Shown: positions 1 to 8,595, numbered from the stretch's first letter. The stretch: 38,435 nt of DNA from Lachnospiraceae bacterium UBA3641 (GCA_002373875.1 DFKQ01000058.1:1-38435); one strand, 5' to 3'. The notes: generated by a model not told the origin, from the sequence alone. Made by a program: numbers and translations.

Positions 1-1
1 T

Positions 2-1141
2 TTTATATATATAATTGAGCCATTAAGTGCAGATCCTCCGGACAACATGATGGATGTCCTTGCTGCATATACTTTATATGAAAAAACATATGAAGCAGAT
101 GAACTTACCGATCTTGGAAACTATACCGGAGATGCTTATCCAAGGGATGTCGCCCTTGAGTACCTGCAGCGTATGGACACGGATACAACTGTCACTTACT
201 TTAGAAATGATACTGACTTTGGGAAGATATATACCGCAATCCGTCCTCTGATAAATTCAAAAGGGGAGCCCATTGCTGTAATCTGTGGGGATATCCTTAT
301 TGATGACATTTATAAAGCAGCCTATACATATGCACTTGCGACATTCATAGTTGCACTTATAGCTGGTCTGCTTCTTGTTTTAGCGCTCAACAGATGGTAT
401 AACAAGCGAATAGTCAAGCCTATAAGGAATCTTGAAAATGCAACCGGCAAAATTGAAGACAAATGCCGAAAGCGCGCTCCTGTATCAGAACTTGTTATGG
501 ACGAAATTGACATACATACCCATGATGAGATTGAATCCCTGTCAGGCTCCATCTTCTCCATGGTTGAGGATATAAGGAATTATGCCTCTGACCTGATCGA
601 CAAAGATAAAAAGATAAGTGACATGCAGGATAAGAACTCCCAGCTGGAAGCCCTTGCAAACCGTGATTCTCTGACCGGAATACGAAATAAGACCGCATAC
701 GACAATGAGATCAAGAGCCTTGAATGGAATCTTAAGCTTGGAAAAACTGAATTTGGAATCGGAGTCGTTGATCTTAATTACCTGAAAATCATCAATGATA
801 CTTATGGTCACGAAAAAGGTAATGAAGCCATCAAGAACATTAGTCATATAGTCTGCGTTATATTTGCCCACTCTCCTGTCTTCAGAGTGGGAGGTGACGA
901 ATTTGCCATAATCCTAAAGGGTCAGGACCTTGAAAATATTGATTCCCTAATAGATAAGTTCAACCAAGAGCTCTCGGACCTGGCAAACAACAAGGGTCTA
1001 TCTCCCTGGGAGGCAGTTTCAGCTGCGATTGGTTATGCCACGTATGACAGTGATAAAGATGCAGGTGCAATAAACGTCTTTAAGCGTGCAGATAACAACA
1101 TGTATGAAAACAAAAAGAGAATGCATGCCGAAAGAACATAA
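2..1141 (+). CDS. Membrane diguanylate cyclase, 5' end outside window
   Basis: The reading frame is open to the first base of the window, so the gene starts upstream and the ATG at 47 is internal. The visible 379 residues hold, in order, the C-terminal half of an extracellular Cache-like sensor (a conserved-looking stretch IRPLINSKGEPIAVICGDI), one membrane helix (about nt 310-400), a HAMP-like linker (KPIRNLENATGKIED) and a GGDEF domain with intact RVGGDEF and an upstream DSLTG motif. This predicts synthesis of c-di-GMP from GTP in response to an external ligand. The RxxD product-inhibition site expected five residues before GGDEF is absent, so feedback inhibition through that site is unlikely. 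No intrinsic terminator is obvious after the stop. Domain calls are from motif recognition; the ligand is unknown. Confidence 0.92.
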   Translation, partial: FIYIIEPLSADPPDNMMDVLAAYTLYEKTYEADELTDLGNYTGDAYPRDVALEYLQRMDTDTTVTYFRNDTDFGKIYTAIRPLINSKGEPIAVICGDILIDDIYKAAYTYALATFIVALIAGLLLVLALNRWYNKRIVKPIRNLENATGKIEDKCRKRAPVSELVMDEIDIHTHDEIESLSGSIFSMVEDIRNYASDLIDKDKKISDMQDKNSQLEALANRDSLTGIRNKTAYDNEIKSLEWNLKLGKTEFGIGVVDLNYLKIINDTYGHEKGNEAIKNISHIVCVIFAHSPVFRVGGDEFAIILKGQDLENIDSLIDKFNQELSDLANNKGLSPWEAVSAAIGYATYDSDKDAGAINVFKRADNNMYENKKRMHAERT

Positions 1142-1233
1142 GAAATAGCGGCCAATCATTTTTTATAGATTGTGCCCCATTTTAAGGGTAAACTGAACAT
1201 ATGAGTGCCATTACTGACAAAACCTTACTTTAA

Positions 1234-1317
1234 AAATTTCTTAATCTGATTCCTGCCGGTGTTTTCTGGAAAGACAAAGACAGGCGTTTTCTTGGTGCAA
1301 ATCAGATGTTCCTTGAT
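1234..1317 (+). pseudogene. PAS-domain fragment of a broken signalling gene
   Basis: In one frame this stretch reads FLNLIPAGVFWKDKDRRFLG followed by ANQMFLD, the typical start of a PAS domain found in front of GGDEF or kinase domains. A stop lies immediately upstream in this frame, and a short lead-in (KPYFKNFL) is in another frame. No start codon or downstream continuation is seen. The fragment ends exactly where the inverted-repeat element begins, so it is probably the remnant of a larger sensor gene cut by that element and otherwise lost. The PAS assignment is by eye. Confidence 0.6.
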
Positions 1318-1321
1318 AGAA

Positions 1322-1347
1322 GACAGGGGACGGTTCTCTGTCTCTCT
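1322..1347. repeat. Left REP-like inverted repeat arm
   Basis: Contains GGGGACGGTTCTCTGTC, the reverse complement of the right arm at 1551-1580. The arm can itself fold, because GACAG near its start pairs with CTGTC near its end. Confidence 0.8.
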
Positions 1348-1367
1348 GATTTTTCTATTTCATTCAC

Positions 1368-1532
1368 ATTACAATCGTGAAAAGCCATAAAGCCAATTCA
1401 TACCGAATTCCGATCAGGAATACCGATTATAAAGAAACAGCAGTTAATTCTTCAATCCGTAAATTGATAAAGTCAGGGATATCCATTCGTCAGCTAAGCC
1501 GGCGTACGGGAATTTCCAAGAAAATCATATAG
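1368..1532 (+). pseudogene. C-terminal fragment of RAYT transposase (Transposase_17-like)
   Basis: The frame ending at TAG 1530-1532 reads, near its end, IRKLIKSGISIRQLSRRTGI followed by SKKII and stop. This helix-turn-helix-like tail matches the usual C-terminus of REP-associated tyrosine transposases. The catalytic HUH and tyrosine motifs are absent, so only about the last 50 residues survive and the fragment cannot be a functional transposase. It lies between the two REP arms in the expected order (gene end just before the right arm). Confidence 0.65.
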
Positions 1533-1550
1533 AATTTAATATAAAGAAGT

Positions 1551-1581
1551 AGAGGGAGACAGAGAACCGTCCCCTGTCTCT
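1551..1581. repeat. Right REP-like inverted repeat arm
   Basis: Reverse complement of the left arm at 1322-1347, with at most one or two differences over about 25 bases (CCTCT in place of CTCTG at the inner edge). Confidence 0.8.
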
Positions 1582-1695
1582 ATCATATCTTTTTTGGGCA
1601 AGGTTTTTAACTTTCTTTTAATCATTTATTAAGGACGCGGGCTGAAAATCGTGATATAAGTATTAGCAGAATTGAGAAAGTCGAGGGAGATAATT

Positions 1696-2847
1696 ATGAA
1701 TCTGCTTATACATGATCTGAATGATGAGGAATGGAGCAAGGTCTGCGATGATTACAAGGGATGGGAAATTATTTCCGATAATGGTACGATAAAACCCTGT
1801 GTCGGCTGCTTCGGATGCTGGTTAAAGGAGCCCGGTGAATGTGTCATCAAGGATGGCTATGAGAAGATGGGTGCGCTTATACACAAGGCAGATGAGGTCA
1901 CTGTAATAAGCACATACACATACGGCGGATTCAGCAGTTTTGTGAAAAATGTTTTTGACAGGAGCATCGGGTGGGTACTTCCGTATTTTGAGATAGTTCA
2001 TGGAGAGATGCATCATAAAAGGAGGTATCCTGAGGATAAGCCGATCACGTTTATCTTCAGAGGGCAGTTTAGTGATTCTGACAGAATAAAGGCTAAGACT
2101 TATGTTGAAGCCGTGTGCAGAAATTTTCACGGTATAATAAAAGAGATCCGGTTTGAAGAATGTCAGGTAAAGTCAGATAAGGCAGATGAAAGTACATTAC
2201 CTGTTACATCCGATCCGGATAAGATAGTACTTCTTAACTGCAGCTTAAGAGCCGGTAATTCCAATTCAAAGAAGTTCCTTGACCGGCTTTCTTCCAATAT
2301 AAGAGGCAATACAGAGAGTATCAATCTCTCAACATATATAAACCGGTATGATGAATTGGCTGAAAAGCTTGCCGGTGCGGGTACGATAGTTCTTGGCATA
2401 CCTCTCTATGTAGATGGGATACCGTCTGCCTTACTGCGTGTCATGGAAAGACTTGAGAACTACAGGACAGCAGGAGAAAAGAGCATATACGTCGTTTCAA
2501 ATATGGGATTCTATGAAAGTTCCCAGCTTAAAAACCTTATGGGTATGGTCAAAAGCTGGTGTGAGAAATGCGGCTTCATATACGGCGGCGGCCTTGCGAT
2601 AGGTGCCGGTGAGATGATAGGTTCTATTATAATATCAACAGATAAAGGACCTGCAAAAAATGCGGCGGAAGGTCTTAATAAGCTTTCGGCTGCGATCAAT
2701 GACTTAATAGAGATTGAGGACATTTATGCGGACGCTTACAGGTTCCCGAGAACTCTGTATATGTTTGCGGCAGATATGGGCTGGCCTAAAGGTGCAAAAA
2801 AGAACGGGTTAAAAAGAAAGGATCTGTACAGACAGGCTCATACGTAA
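1696..2847 (+). CDS. Two-domain flavodoxin-like NAD(P)H/FMN oxidoreductase
   Basis: The ATG at 1696 is preceded by GAGGGAGA (1683-1690) and is preferred over the TTG at 1672. The 383-residue product has two tandem flavodoxin-fold halves. The first (about residues 1-165) carries the motif CVGCFGCWLKEPGECVIKD, typical of NADPH-dependent FMN reductase-like proteins with a cysteine cluster, followed by a TYTYGGFSSFVKNVFDR loop. The second (about 175-350) starts with a nucleotide-binding-like KIVLLNCSLRAGNSNSKKF and has a GIPLYVDGIPSALLRVMERL loop. Such proteins bind FMN and pass electrons in the cytoplasm; the partner and substrate cannot be told from the sequence. The gene stands between decayed DNA and an ABC pseudogene, so its operon context is uninformative. 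Confidence 0.8.
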   Translation: MNLLIHDLNDEEWSKVCDDYKGWEIISDNGTIKPCVGCFGCWLKEPGECVIKDGYEKMGALIHKADEVTVISTYTYGGFSSFVKNVFDRSIGWVLPYFEIVHGEMHHKRRYPEDKPITFIFRGQFSDSDRIKAKTYVEAVCRNFHGIIKEIRFEECQVKSDKADESTLPVTSDPDKIVLLNCSLRAGNSNSKKFLDRLSSNIRGNTESINLSTYINRYDELAEKLAGAGTIVLGIPLYVDGIPSALLRVMERLENYRTAGEKSIYVVSNMGFYESSQLKNLMGMVKSWCEKCGFIYGGGLAIGAGEMIGSIIISTDKGPAKNAAEGLNKLSAAINDLIEIEDIYADAYRFPRTLYMFAADMGWPKGAKKNGLKRKDLYRQAHT

Positions 2848-2866
2848 TGTGGTATGATATTGCATT

Positions 2867-3370
2867 ATGAGGCTGATTAAAAAGTTTATTCCTTATTATA
2901 AACCATATTTGGGTGTGTTCTTCCTTGATCTGCTGTGTGCAAGCATACTTTCGGTCATAGACCTTGCTTTTCCGCAGTTCTTAAGGATACTGCGCACCAC
3001 GCTGTTTCTTGAATCATCCGGGAAGATACTTACGCAGGTGGGTGAGCGGGGTACAAGACTCTCGGGCGGACAGAAGCAGCGTGTCGCAATAGCAAGGGTA
3101 TTCTTAAAGAACCCACCGATACTTATACTTGATGAAGCAACCAGCGCTCTTGATAATGAAAGTGAGCGCTACATTCAGGACAGCCTCGACCGGCTGGCGC
3201 AGGGGCGTACCACGATCACCATAGCCCACAGGCTGTCTACGATCCTCGGTGCCGATGAGATAATAGTCCTTGATGATGAGGGTGTTAAGGAGCGCGGCAG
3301 CCATAAGGAGCTTATCAAGCTGGGAGGCCTGTATGAGAAGTACTACCGTATGCAGCTCAGTGCCATTTAA
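2867..3370 (+). pseudogene. Internally deleted ABC exporter (TMD-NBD) gene
   Basis: The first ~45 residues (MRLIKKFIPYYKPYLGVFFL onward) match the start of a half-size ABC exporter with its first membrane helix. From about residue 55 the sequence is the C-terminal half of the nucleotide-binding domain: signature RLSGGQKQRVAIAR, Walker B ILILDEATSALD and the switch histidine in IAHRLST. About 400 residues, including most membrane helices and the Walker A motif, are missing, with the frame preserved across the junction near 3000-3040. The family is usually about 580 residues long. Without Walker A it cannot bind ATP normally, so I treat it as a pseudogene, although the frame is still open. No good ribosome binding site is visible before 2867. 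Its 3' end overlaps the start of the radical SAM gene. Confidence 0.87.
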
Positions 3371-4283
3371 GTCCGCTGACAGATACAGAGAATATGAAGA
3401 ATGTACGCTCTGTCCGAGGGAATGCAGGGTGAACCGGTATGAGAGGACCGGTTATTGTAAAGTTACCGCTAAGATGCGGATCGCAAGAGCCGGCCTGCAT
3501 TTTTGGGAAGAACCTTGTATTTCCGGGACCAAGGGGTCGGGTGCCATATTTTTCACGGGTTGTAATATGGGATGTGTCTTCTGCCAGAATCATGAGATAA
3601 GCAGGGGTGACACAGGAAAAGAGATAACAAAGGAGCGCCTGCTCGGGATATTCCGTGAGCTTGAAGAAAAAGGAGCGCACAATATAAATCTTGTTACAGG
3701 AGATATTTATCTGCCTGAAATAAGGGATGCGATAAAAACAGCTAAGGCTCGGGGATTTAAGCTGCCTTTTATCCTGAACACCTCATCGTACTTAAGTGTC
3801 GACAGCGTAAGAAGCCTTGAAGGACTTATCGACATATATCTGCCTGACTTTAAATATATAAGAGATAAGGATTCTATCCGTTACAGTAATGCCACAGGAT
3901 ATCCTGAAGCAGCGCAGGTGGCGGTAGATGAGATGGTACGCCAATGTCCCGTGTGTGAATTCACGGAAACAGATGATGGGATGATATTGAAAAAAGGTGT
4001 TGTAGTAAGGCATCTCCTTATGCCCGGAATGCTCATACAGGCGAAGCTTACAGTCAGGTATCTTTATGAAAAATACGGGGATAGGATACTTATAAGCCTG
4101 CTTAACCAGTATACGCCAAACGGCAGGCTTGACGGATACCCTGATATAAACAGGCATGTGACCGAAACAGAATACAGAAGCCTGATAAGGTATGCCGAAA
4201 GTCTGGGCGTCCGGGGATTCATGCAGGATAAGGAAGCGGCTGATGAATGCTTTATCCCCGCATTTGATCTGAGCGGCGTATAG
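3333..4283 (+). CDS. Radical SAM protein, PflX-like (COG1313 type)
   Basis: The start at ATG 3333 is chosen because GGGAGG (3322-3327) lies five bases upstream; the open frame extends further but only through the ABC gene overlap. The 316-residue product has an N-terminal cysteine cluster (CTLCPRECRVNR, then GYC) and the radical SAM iron-sulfur motif CNMGCVFC (CX3CX2C). The order is that of the PflX family of proteins resembling pyruvate formate-lyase activases. It should cleave S-adenosylmethionine with a 4Fe-4S cluster; the target of PflX proteins is not established. The start lies inside the end of the deleted ABC gene, so translation may be coupled to that remnant. A terminator follows at 4299-4340. 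Confidence 0.85.
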   Translation: MRSTTVCSSVPFKSADRYREYEECTLCPRECRVNRYERTGYCKVTAKMRIARAGLHFWEEPCISGTKGSGAIFFTGCNMGCVFCQNHEISRGDTGKEITKERLLGIFRELEEKGAHNINLVTGDIYLPEIRDAIKTAKARGFKLPFILNTSSYLSVDSVRSLEGLIDIYLPDFKYIRDKDSIRYSNATGYPEAAQVAVDEMVRQCPVCEFTETDDGMILKKGVVVRHLLMPGMLIQAKLTVRYLYEKYGDRILISLLNQYTPNGRLDGYPDINRHVTETEYRSLIRYAESLGVRGFMQDKEAADECFIPAFDLSGV

Positions 4284-4298
4284 AATTGAAAATGATAT

Positions 4299-4340
4299 CC
4301 CACAGCCTGCAGGCATTACGGCAGCTGTGGGATTATTTTT
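4299..4340 (+). terminator. Intrinsic terminator between convergent genes
   Basis: CCCACAGC (4299-4306) pairs perfectly with GCTGTGGG (4324-4331) and is followed by ATTATTTTT. It lies just after the radical SAM stop. On the other strand the stem is followed by a weaker T-rich stretch, so it may also serve the minus-strand lipoprotein gene whose stop codon lies within its 3' edge. Confidence 0.85.
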
Positions 4341-5718
4341 ACTGTTCCAATATATCTTTTTTCATCTCGGGAGGAATCATGTCTTCGGATTCGCCTGTCC
4401 CATCGGTCAGAGTCATTTTTTTGTGACGCTGCATACCTTCCGGTCTGCCCTGGCCCTGTGGTTTTTGTGATCCTTCGGGAGGAGCCATTCCCTCGGGAGG
4501 AGTCATTCCCTCATGACCACTAATTTGGCCTCCGCGGCCGCCCATCATCTGATTAGTGATGGAGTTTGTTTCCGTACCGTTTTCTATAATGGTTCCACCG
4601 TTATATTCTGCCTTACCGTCATAATCGAAGGTAGATCTTCCGGTAATATCTATTGTTCCTCCGTTTACCCTTATATCTCCGTTACTGTCAATACCGTCTG
4701 TATCACCATCAGCCATTTTTATCGTGACTATGCCACCATTCATTTCGAATACCGGCGATAAAGTACTTGACTTGTGAGCCGCGTTGATCCCGTCATCCAA
4801 TGCATCTATGTTTATACTGCCGCCGTTTATCTGAAGTACAGTACCCTCGATACCTTCTGCGCATTTAAGATTAAGTTCTCCATCATCTATCCTTACCTCT
4901 GTTGTTGCATGTATTGCATCATCTTCAGCGGTTATGTTAATACTTCCGCCGTTTATGTAAATGTAACCCTTAGTATCATCATCGTTATCTTCAGCGTGAA
5001 GACCGTCGTTGGATTCAGTGATGTTTATGGTACCGCCCGAAACAAGTATCTCATCCTTTGACTCAAATGCACTGCCTTTGCAACTTATATCAAAGCTTCC
5101 TCCGGTGACCTTAAGTGTATCCTTACATGCTATGCCGTTATCGGATGAAGCAATGATAAGAGATCCGGTGCCGTTTATGGTAAGATCATCCTTACTGAAT
5201 ATGACAGCATCTGTTTTTGTGTCATCATCGGCAGTGAATTCACCGGTTACGGACAGGCTGTTTGCATCACCTTTAAGGGTTATAAATATTTTATCCGCTT
5301 TCTTAACATAAATACAGGGTGTGTCTTTATTGGTTATGGTAAGTGAGTCAAGAACAAGCTGCACCTTATCTTCCTCGGAAGTATTTATTATTATGGAAGT
5401 ATTTTCTGCCTGTCCTGACAATACATATATCCCTGCTGCATCTATAGTTATATCCTCTCCGTCCTTGACAGTCATGCTTTTGGCATCGCTAAGATCCGGT
5501 GACTGGTCCGTATCTCTTTCTGAAAACATGTTTTCCTCAATTTCTTTTATGTCCGGTTTTTCTTCGTTGTTGACAGTTTCTAAGGCAGTTGAATCCGTCT
5601 GTACTTTAGTTGATGCTTTATCATTTATGCTGGTAGTTACGGCACCGGCTTTTGTACATGCTGTAAGTGATGCTGCCATTACTACTGCCATTACCATTGC
5701 TGTGATTTTGTTTTTCAT
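4339..5718 (-). CDS. Cthe_2159-type carbohydrate-binding lipoprotein
   Basis: The start at 5718 has GGAGGA seven bases upstream and begins a lipoprotein signal peptide with lipobox LTAC (MKNKITAMVMAVVMAASLTAC). After an acidic linker (to about residue 90) the protein consists of repeated short motifs such as VNGGTIDITG, INGGSINIDALDDGINA and VSGGTINITESNDGLHAED. These are the rungs of a right-handed beta-helix rich in Asp, as in the Cthe_2159 (DUF4353) family, whose founding member binds cellulose and acidic sugars and calcium. The C-terminal ~65 residues form a Gly/Pro/Glu/Met-rich tail with PPEGM-like units. It is predicted to sit on the outer face of the membrane. It is the last gene of the minus-strand set with DUF4956 and VTC genes, 56 bases after the DUF4956 stop. 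Confidence 0.87.
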   Translation of the reverse strand: MKNKITAMVMAVVMAASLTACTKAGAVTTSINDKASTKVQTDSTALETVNNEEKPDIKEIEENMFSERDTDQSPDLSDAKSMTVKDGEDITIDAAGIYVLSGQAENTSIIINTSEEDKVQLVLDSLTITNKDTPCIYVKKADKIFITLKGDANSLSVTGEFTADDDTKTDAVIFSKDDLTINGTGSLIIASSDNGIACKDTLKVTGGSFDISCKGSAFESKDEILVSGGTINITESNDGLHAEDNDDDTKGYIYINGGSINITAEDDAIHATTEVRIDDGELNLKCAEGIEGTVLQINGGSINIDALDDGINAAHKSSTLSPVFEMNGGIVTIKMADGDTDGIDSNGDIRVNGGTIDITGRSTFDYDGKAEYNGGTIIENGTETNSITNQMMGGRGGQISGHEGMTPPEGMAPPEGSQKPQGQGRPEGMQRHKKMTLTDGTGESEDMIPPEMKKDILEQ

Positions 5719-5774
5719 CGTAATTCCTCCAATGTTTGTTATATTGTGTACCACAGTTTAAGATAATTTTGCGA

Positions 5775-6454
5775 TCAGAGTGAATCAATACTGTCAACCA
5801 TCCTTCCAAGGCTGATATCCAGGTTACCATTACCGGTGCGCAGTTCATCAATAAATTCCCTTGTTGATACATTATCCTTAAGAAGCACACTTAAAGTTAT
5901 TCTGTACAGGCTTCCCATATTTGTTGTCCTTACTTCATCATAGGTATAGGCTTTTAAGTACCGTTTGAATATATCATCAAACTTTCCTTCATAATCAAGA
6001 TTTTCGGGGACAGTAATCTTAAGTGTCTGCATTCCCTTTGCATCCGATCCGAACCCCAGCACATTCAAAAGAAGATTCAGTCCGGATACAAGAAGTGAAA
6101 AGAGTATAGCAACTCCGACATAGCCCATACCGGTTGCAAGGCCTGCTGCCATTGCGAGAAAAATACCGGTTATTTCCTGCCCCCTGCCGGGAGCCGAGCG
6201 GAACCTTACCAAAGAGAAGGCTCCGGCCACAGCAACACCTGCTCCTATATTACCATTTACAAGGATTATAACAAGTTCAACTATCGAAGGAAGAAGGGCC
6301 AAGGTGATCAGAAAACTTCTTGAACACCTGTTTTTACCGTAAAGGTTCCCGCTATTATCAATCCGCACACCAGAGCAGCCAGTGTCGAAAGTGCCAACTC
6401 ACTGCCCGTAAAAGTTCCGTTTGTCAGTATAGAAGAAAAAATATTATCAAACAT
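5775..6454 (-). pseudogene. DUF4956 membrane protein gene with a 1-base frameshift
   Basis: The C-terminal frame (5775 to about 6365) encodes a DUF4956 protein: a charged RCSRSFLITLALLP stretch, hydrophobic helices with a VAVAGAFSLVRFRSAPGRGQ loop, and a soluble C-terminal domain. The missing N-terminus is in another frame beginning at ATG 6454 (MFDNIFSSILTNGTFTGSEL onward, then a helix ending LVCGLIIAG). The two frames join at about 6362-6370, where one base appears to be missing. The ATG at 6454 overlaps the TGA of the VTC gene (6449-6447), supporting it as the true start by translational coupling. The span of 680 bases is one short of 227 codons. DUF4956 proteins are commonly paired with VTC-domain polymerases. 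The lesion may be a real mutation or a sequence error. Confidence 0.78.
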
Positions 6455-7235
6455 ATGCAGCTACTCCTTTCATTACTCTGTCATTTCTTTCGGGACGAAC
6501 AATTGTATTTCTCCCGGGGACTCTGTCTTTATCCATATTCATCATATCTGCGTATCCCGATCCGTATTTGGAAAAGGAAACCGGAAAAATACTTAATTCA
6601 CTGAGTTTCCTTGCAAGTCCCATCGGCATCGCATTACTCACCTTTATTTCCATCAGATACTGACCGTCTTTTAGCAGGTTCCTGCCTTCCCCCGCGTATC
6701 TTAGGTCTGTACATCTGTCATTCCAGGTTATGTTACTGTCAAAAGTCACCCTGAAATCCTTATCCTCAATACCTGCCATCGCTATACGGTCATAGCATAT
6801 GCACATTGCCGGCCTTAAATTGGCATACAGTCTCATAAATTCTCTTATCTCTTTGGATATCTGTGATTTTTCAAAGCAATCCCGCTTATTTTTATATCCT
6901 GTAAGATATCTGTATGTATCCAGATATCTGCCGGATATCCTTCTTTTATAAACAATGCCGGCGTACTTTTTCTTTATCTCAATAAAGGAATCAGTATCAT
7001 CACCGGTAACGCCATAGGTTCGAAGCCTCAGCTTTTCCTTGTATAAAGGCTTTTCCAACGAAGTCTTGACCAGCCTGTAATCAGGGGTGTCAAAGTAGAT
7101 ATTGTTTATCCTTGACAAACCGTATTCATCAACCCTTGCGATTGTCTCAAGATAAGGCATAAGCGCTTTATACTGCTCAGCGTTTATAAGGTATTTTATT
7201 TCGGTTCTTTTAAATACTTCTTTGTATCCGCTCAT
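6447..7235 (-). CDS. VTC-domain polyphosphate polymerase
   Basis: Start at ATG 7235 preceded by AAAGGAC; the TTG-initiated extension to 7283 lacks a ribosome binding site. The 262-residue product has the VTC catalytic core: FKRTEIKYLI at the N-terminus, YFDTPDY, a basic strand KEKLRLRTYG, FIEIKKKYAGIVYKRR, and YLMEIKVSNAMP near the C-terminus. The alternating Lys/Arg and Glu residues line the tunnel that binds nucleoside triphosphate, metal and polyphosphate in this superfamily. The final part SKYGSGYADMM is also typical. In bacteria such genes are often paired with DUF4956 genes, as here, where the stop and the next start overlap. Direct proof of polyphosphate synthesis for the bacterial branch is limited. 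Confidence 0.88.
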   Translation of the reverse strand: MSGYKEVFKRTEIKYLINAEQYKALMPYLETIARVDEYGLSRINNIYFDTPDYRLVKTSLEKPLYKEKLRLRTYGVTGDDTDSFIEIKKKYAGIVYKRRISGRYLDTYRYLTGYKNKRDCFEKSQISKEIREFMRLYANLRPAMCICYDRIAMAGIEDKDFRVTFDSNITWNDRCTDLRYAGEGRNLLKDGQYLMEIKVSNAMPMGLARKLSELSIFPVSFSKYGSGYADMMNMDKDRVPGRNTIVRPERNDRVMKGVAAYV

Positions 7236-7298
7236 GTTAACAAGTCCTTTCTTTTTCTTTCTGAATACAGGATACAACCTCAAGCTTAAATGAATATT

Positions 7299-7324
7299 AA
7301 AAAGACAGGGATTTTATCCCTGCC
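7299..7324 (-). terminator. Intrinsic terminator after sensor kinase
   Basis: Read on the minus strand, GGCAGGGA and TCCCTGTC form an 8-bp stem with a TAAAA loop, followed by TTTTT. It lies 12 bases after the kinase stop codon and separates the two-component pair from the VTC operon, though readthrough is possible because I see no strong promoter in 7236-7298. Confidence 0.85.
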
Positions 7325-7335
7325 TTAAAACTTTA

Positions 7336-8595
7336 TTATCTCTTGAGAACTATCTCAAATGTTGTATCGCCGCTTTCGGAATAAGCCCTTATGTCACCAT
7401 TGTGGTTTATGGCTATCCTTTTTGCTATGGCAAGACCGAGACCATACCTGTTTTCAGAACGGTTTCTTGACCTGTCTGCCCTGTAGAACCTTTCAAATAT
7501 CTTCTCTCTGTCTTCATCCTTAATGGGATCGCCGGTATTAATGATCTTGACAACTATATTGTTCTTTATAATATGGGCACTCACTCTTACTGTCGTATCT
7601 TTGTAGCTGTGCCTTATTGCATTGTCGAGTACAGTGGATATCATCTTCTCCATTTCATCCTTAATGCATCGGAAATTCATGCCTGCTTCGATATCGGTCT
7701 GTATCATAACCGATTGTTCAAATGCTATCCCGTCAAAAGCAAGGCATGTTTTTTCAATGATCCTTGACAGATCCTCTTCCTTATACGATATCCCGGATCT
7801 GTCCGCCTCAAGCTTTGACAGATCAAGAAGCCCCATGATGAGCCGGTGCATCCTGTCGGATTCGTAACGGATATTTTCTATATACTGTCTGTTTTTGCCG
7901 GGAGAGCCGGCTCCTGTAAGTTCGTCTGCGGATGCCATGATAACGGCAAGAGGAGTCTTTAACTCATGTGATGCATCGGCGATGAATTCCTTCTGTCTTT
8001 TAAAAGCTTCCTCGGCAGGTCTTACTATCCAACCCGTGATAAGTCTGGCAATAAGAAATATCACTGCTTCCGTTATAAAGAATATGATGACCGATTCTAT
8101 CAGAAGCAACTTAAGTTTACCGGATTTCTCTCCATTATTCAGGATAACGATAAGATCATTGACTCTGAATTTATATGAATAATCATCTTTATACAGGTTT
8201 CCGATGTATATCAGATCTGATTGACTTCCGGAAACAAGGTTTTTTACCGAGACGGCGATGTTTTCGATATCAAAATCACCCGATGTGTTCCCATGGCTGA
8301 TGATATTTTCTATTTCTCCATCTGTGCCAAGCCTTACGGTATATACCTCATTGTCCATGATCATCATATTGCTAAGATCGCGAGGTTTTTGCTTAAAGTC
8401 ACCGGTATCCGCACCGTTTGGACCGGGGGGTCCTTCTTTAAATCCGCCTCTGTTGTCAAATACATTGAGACCACGCTCTATGCTTAAATACTCACGCCTG
8501 TAGCTGTTTATATTAAGGATAATAAGGCCCGTTATGAGGATTGCGGTAAGAATGGAAAATAATGTAAGTATTGTCTTATTTCGCAGTTCTTTCAT
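7336..8595 (-). CDS. Sensor histidine kinase (EnvZ/BaeS-like)
   Basis: The 419-residue protein has a first membrane helix (about 9-28), an external domain of about 130 residues with a Gly/Pro-rich segment (GGFKEGPPGPNGAD), a second helix (about 163-188) and a short linker. The HisKA domain has phospho-acceptor His210 in ASHELKTPLAV, and the ATPase domain has DNAIRHS and GLGLAIAKR. AAAGGTG lies before the ATG. The response regulator gene is immediately upstream (24 bases), so the two form a standard pair, and His210 should phosphorylate Asp51 of that regulator. The signal is unknown. The terminator at 7299-7324 ends this transcript. Confidence 0.93.
   Translation of the reverse strand: MKELRNKTILTLFSILTAILITGLIILNINSYRREYLSIERGLNVFDNRGGFKEGPPGPNGADTGDFKQKPRDLSNMMIMDNEVYTVRLGTDGEIENIISHGNTSGDFDIENIAVSVKNLVSGSQSDLIYIGNLYKDDYSYKFRVNDLIVILNNGEKSGKLKLLLIESVIIFFITEAVIFLIARLITGWIVRPAEEAFKRQKEFIADASHELKTPLAVIMASADELTGAGSPGKNRQYIENIRYESDRMHRLIMGLLDLSKLEADRSGISYKEEDLSRIIEKTCLAFDGIAFEQSVMIQTDIEAGMNFRCIKDEMEKMISTVLDNAIRHSYKDTTVRVSAHIIKNNIVVKIINTGDPIKDEDREKIFERFYRADRSRNRSENRYGLGLAIAKRIAINHNGDIRAYSESGDTTFEIVLKR

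Larger units (their letters stand above)
1315..1584. mobile_element. REP-flanked remnant of a RAYT (IS200-like) element
   Basis: Two nearly identical copies of a sequence containing GGGGACGGTTCTCTGTC lie in opposite orientation at about 1322-1347 and 1551-1580, enclosing about 200 bases. This GGGGACGGTT-type repeat is familiar to me as a REP sequence accompanying REP-associated tyrosine transposases in Firmicutes and other bacteria. The interior carries the C-terminal end of such a transposase. With most of the roughly 1 kb transposase missing, the unit is a deletion derivative that could move only if a related transposase acts in trans. A flanking GATAGA motif occurs on the outer side of both arms. 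Confidence 0.72.

Noticed and set aside
1672..1695. TTG start for the flavodoxin-like gene
   Set aside because: ATG 1696 has a good binding site; the extension would cover that site.
3792..4316. 174-residue open frame antisense to the radical SAM gene
   Set aside because: Opposes a gene with clear iron-sulfur motifs; no recognisable domain.
5009..5761. Open frames opposite the Cthe_2159 lipoprotein
   Set aside because: Hydrophobic shadows of Asp/Gly/Ile repeats on the other strand.
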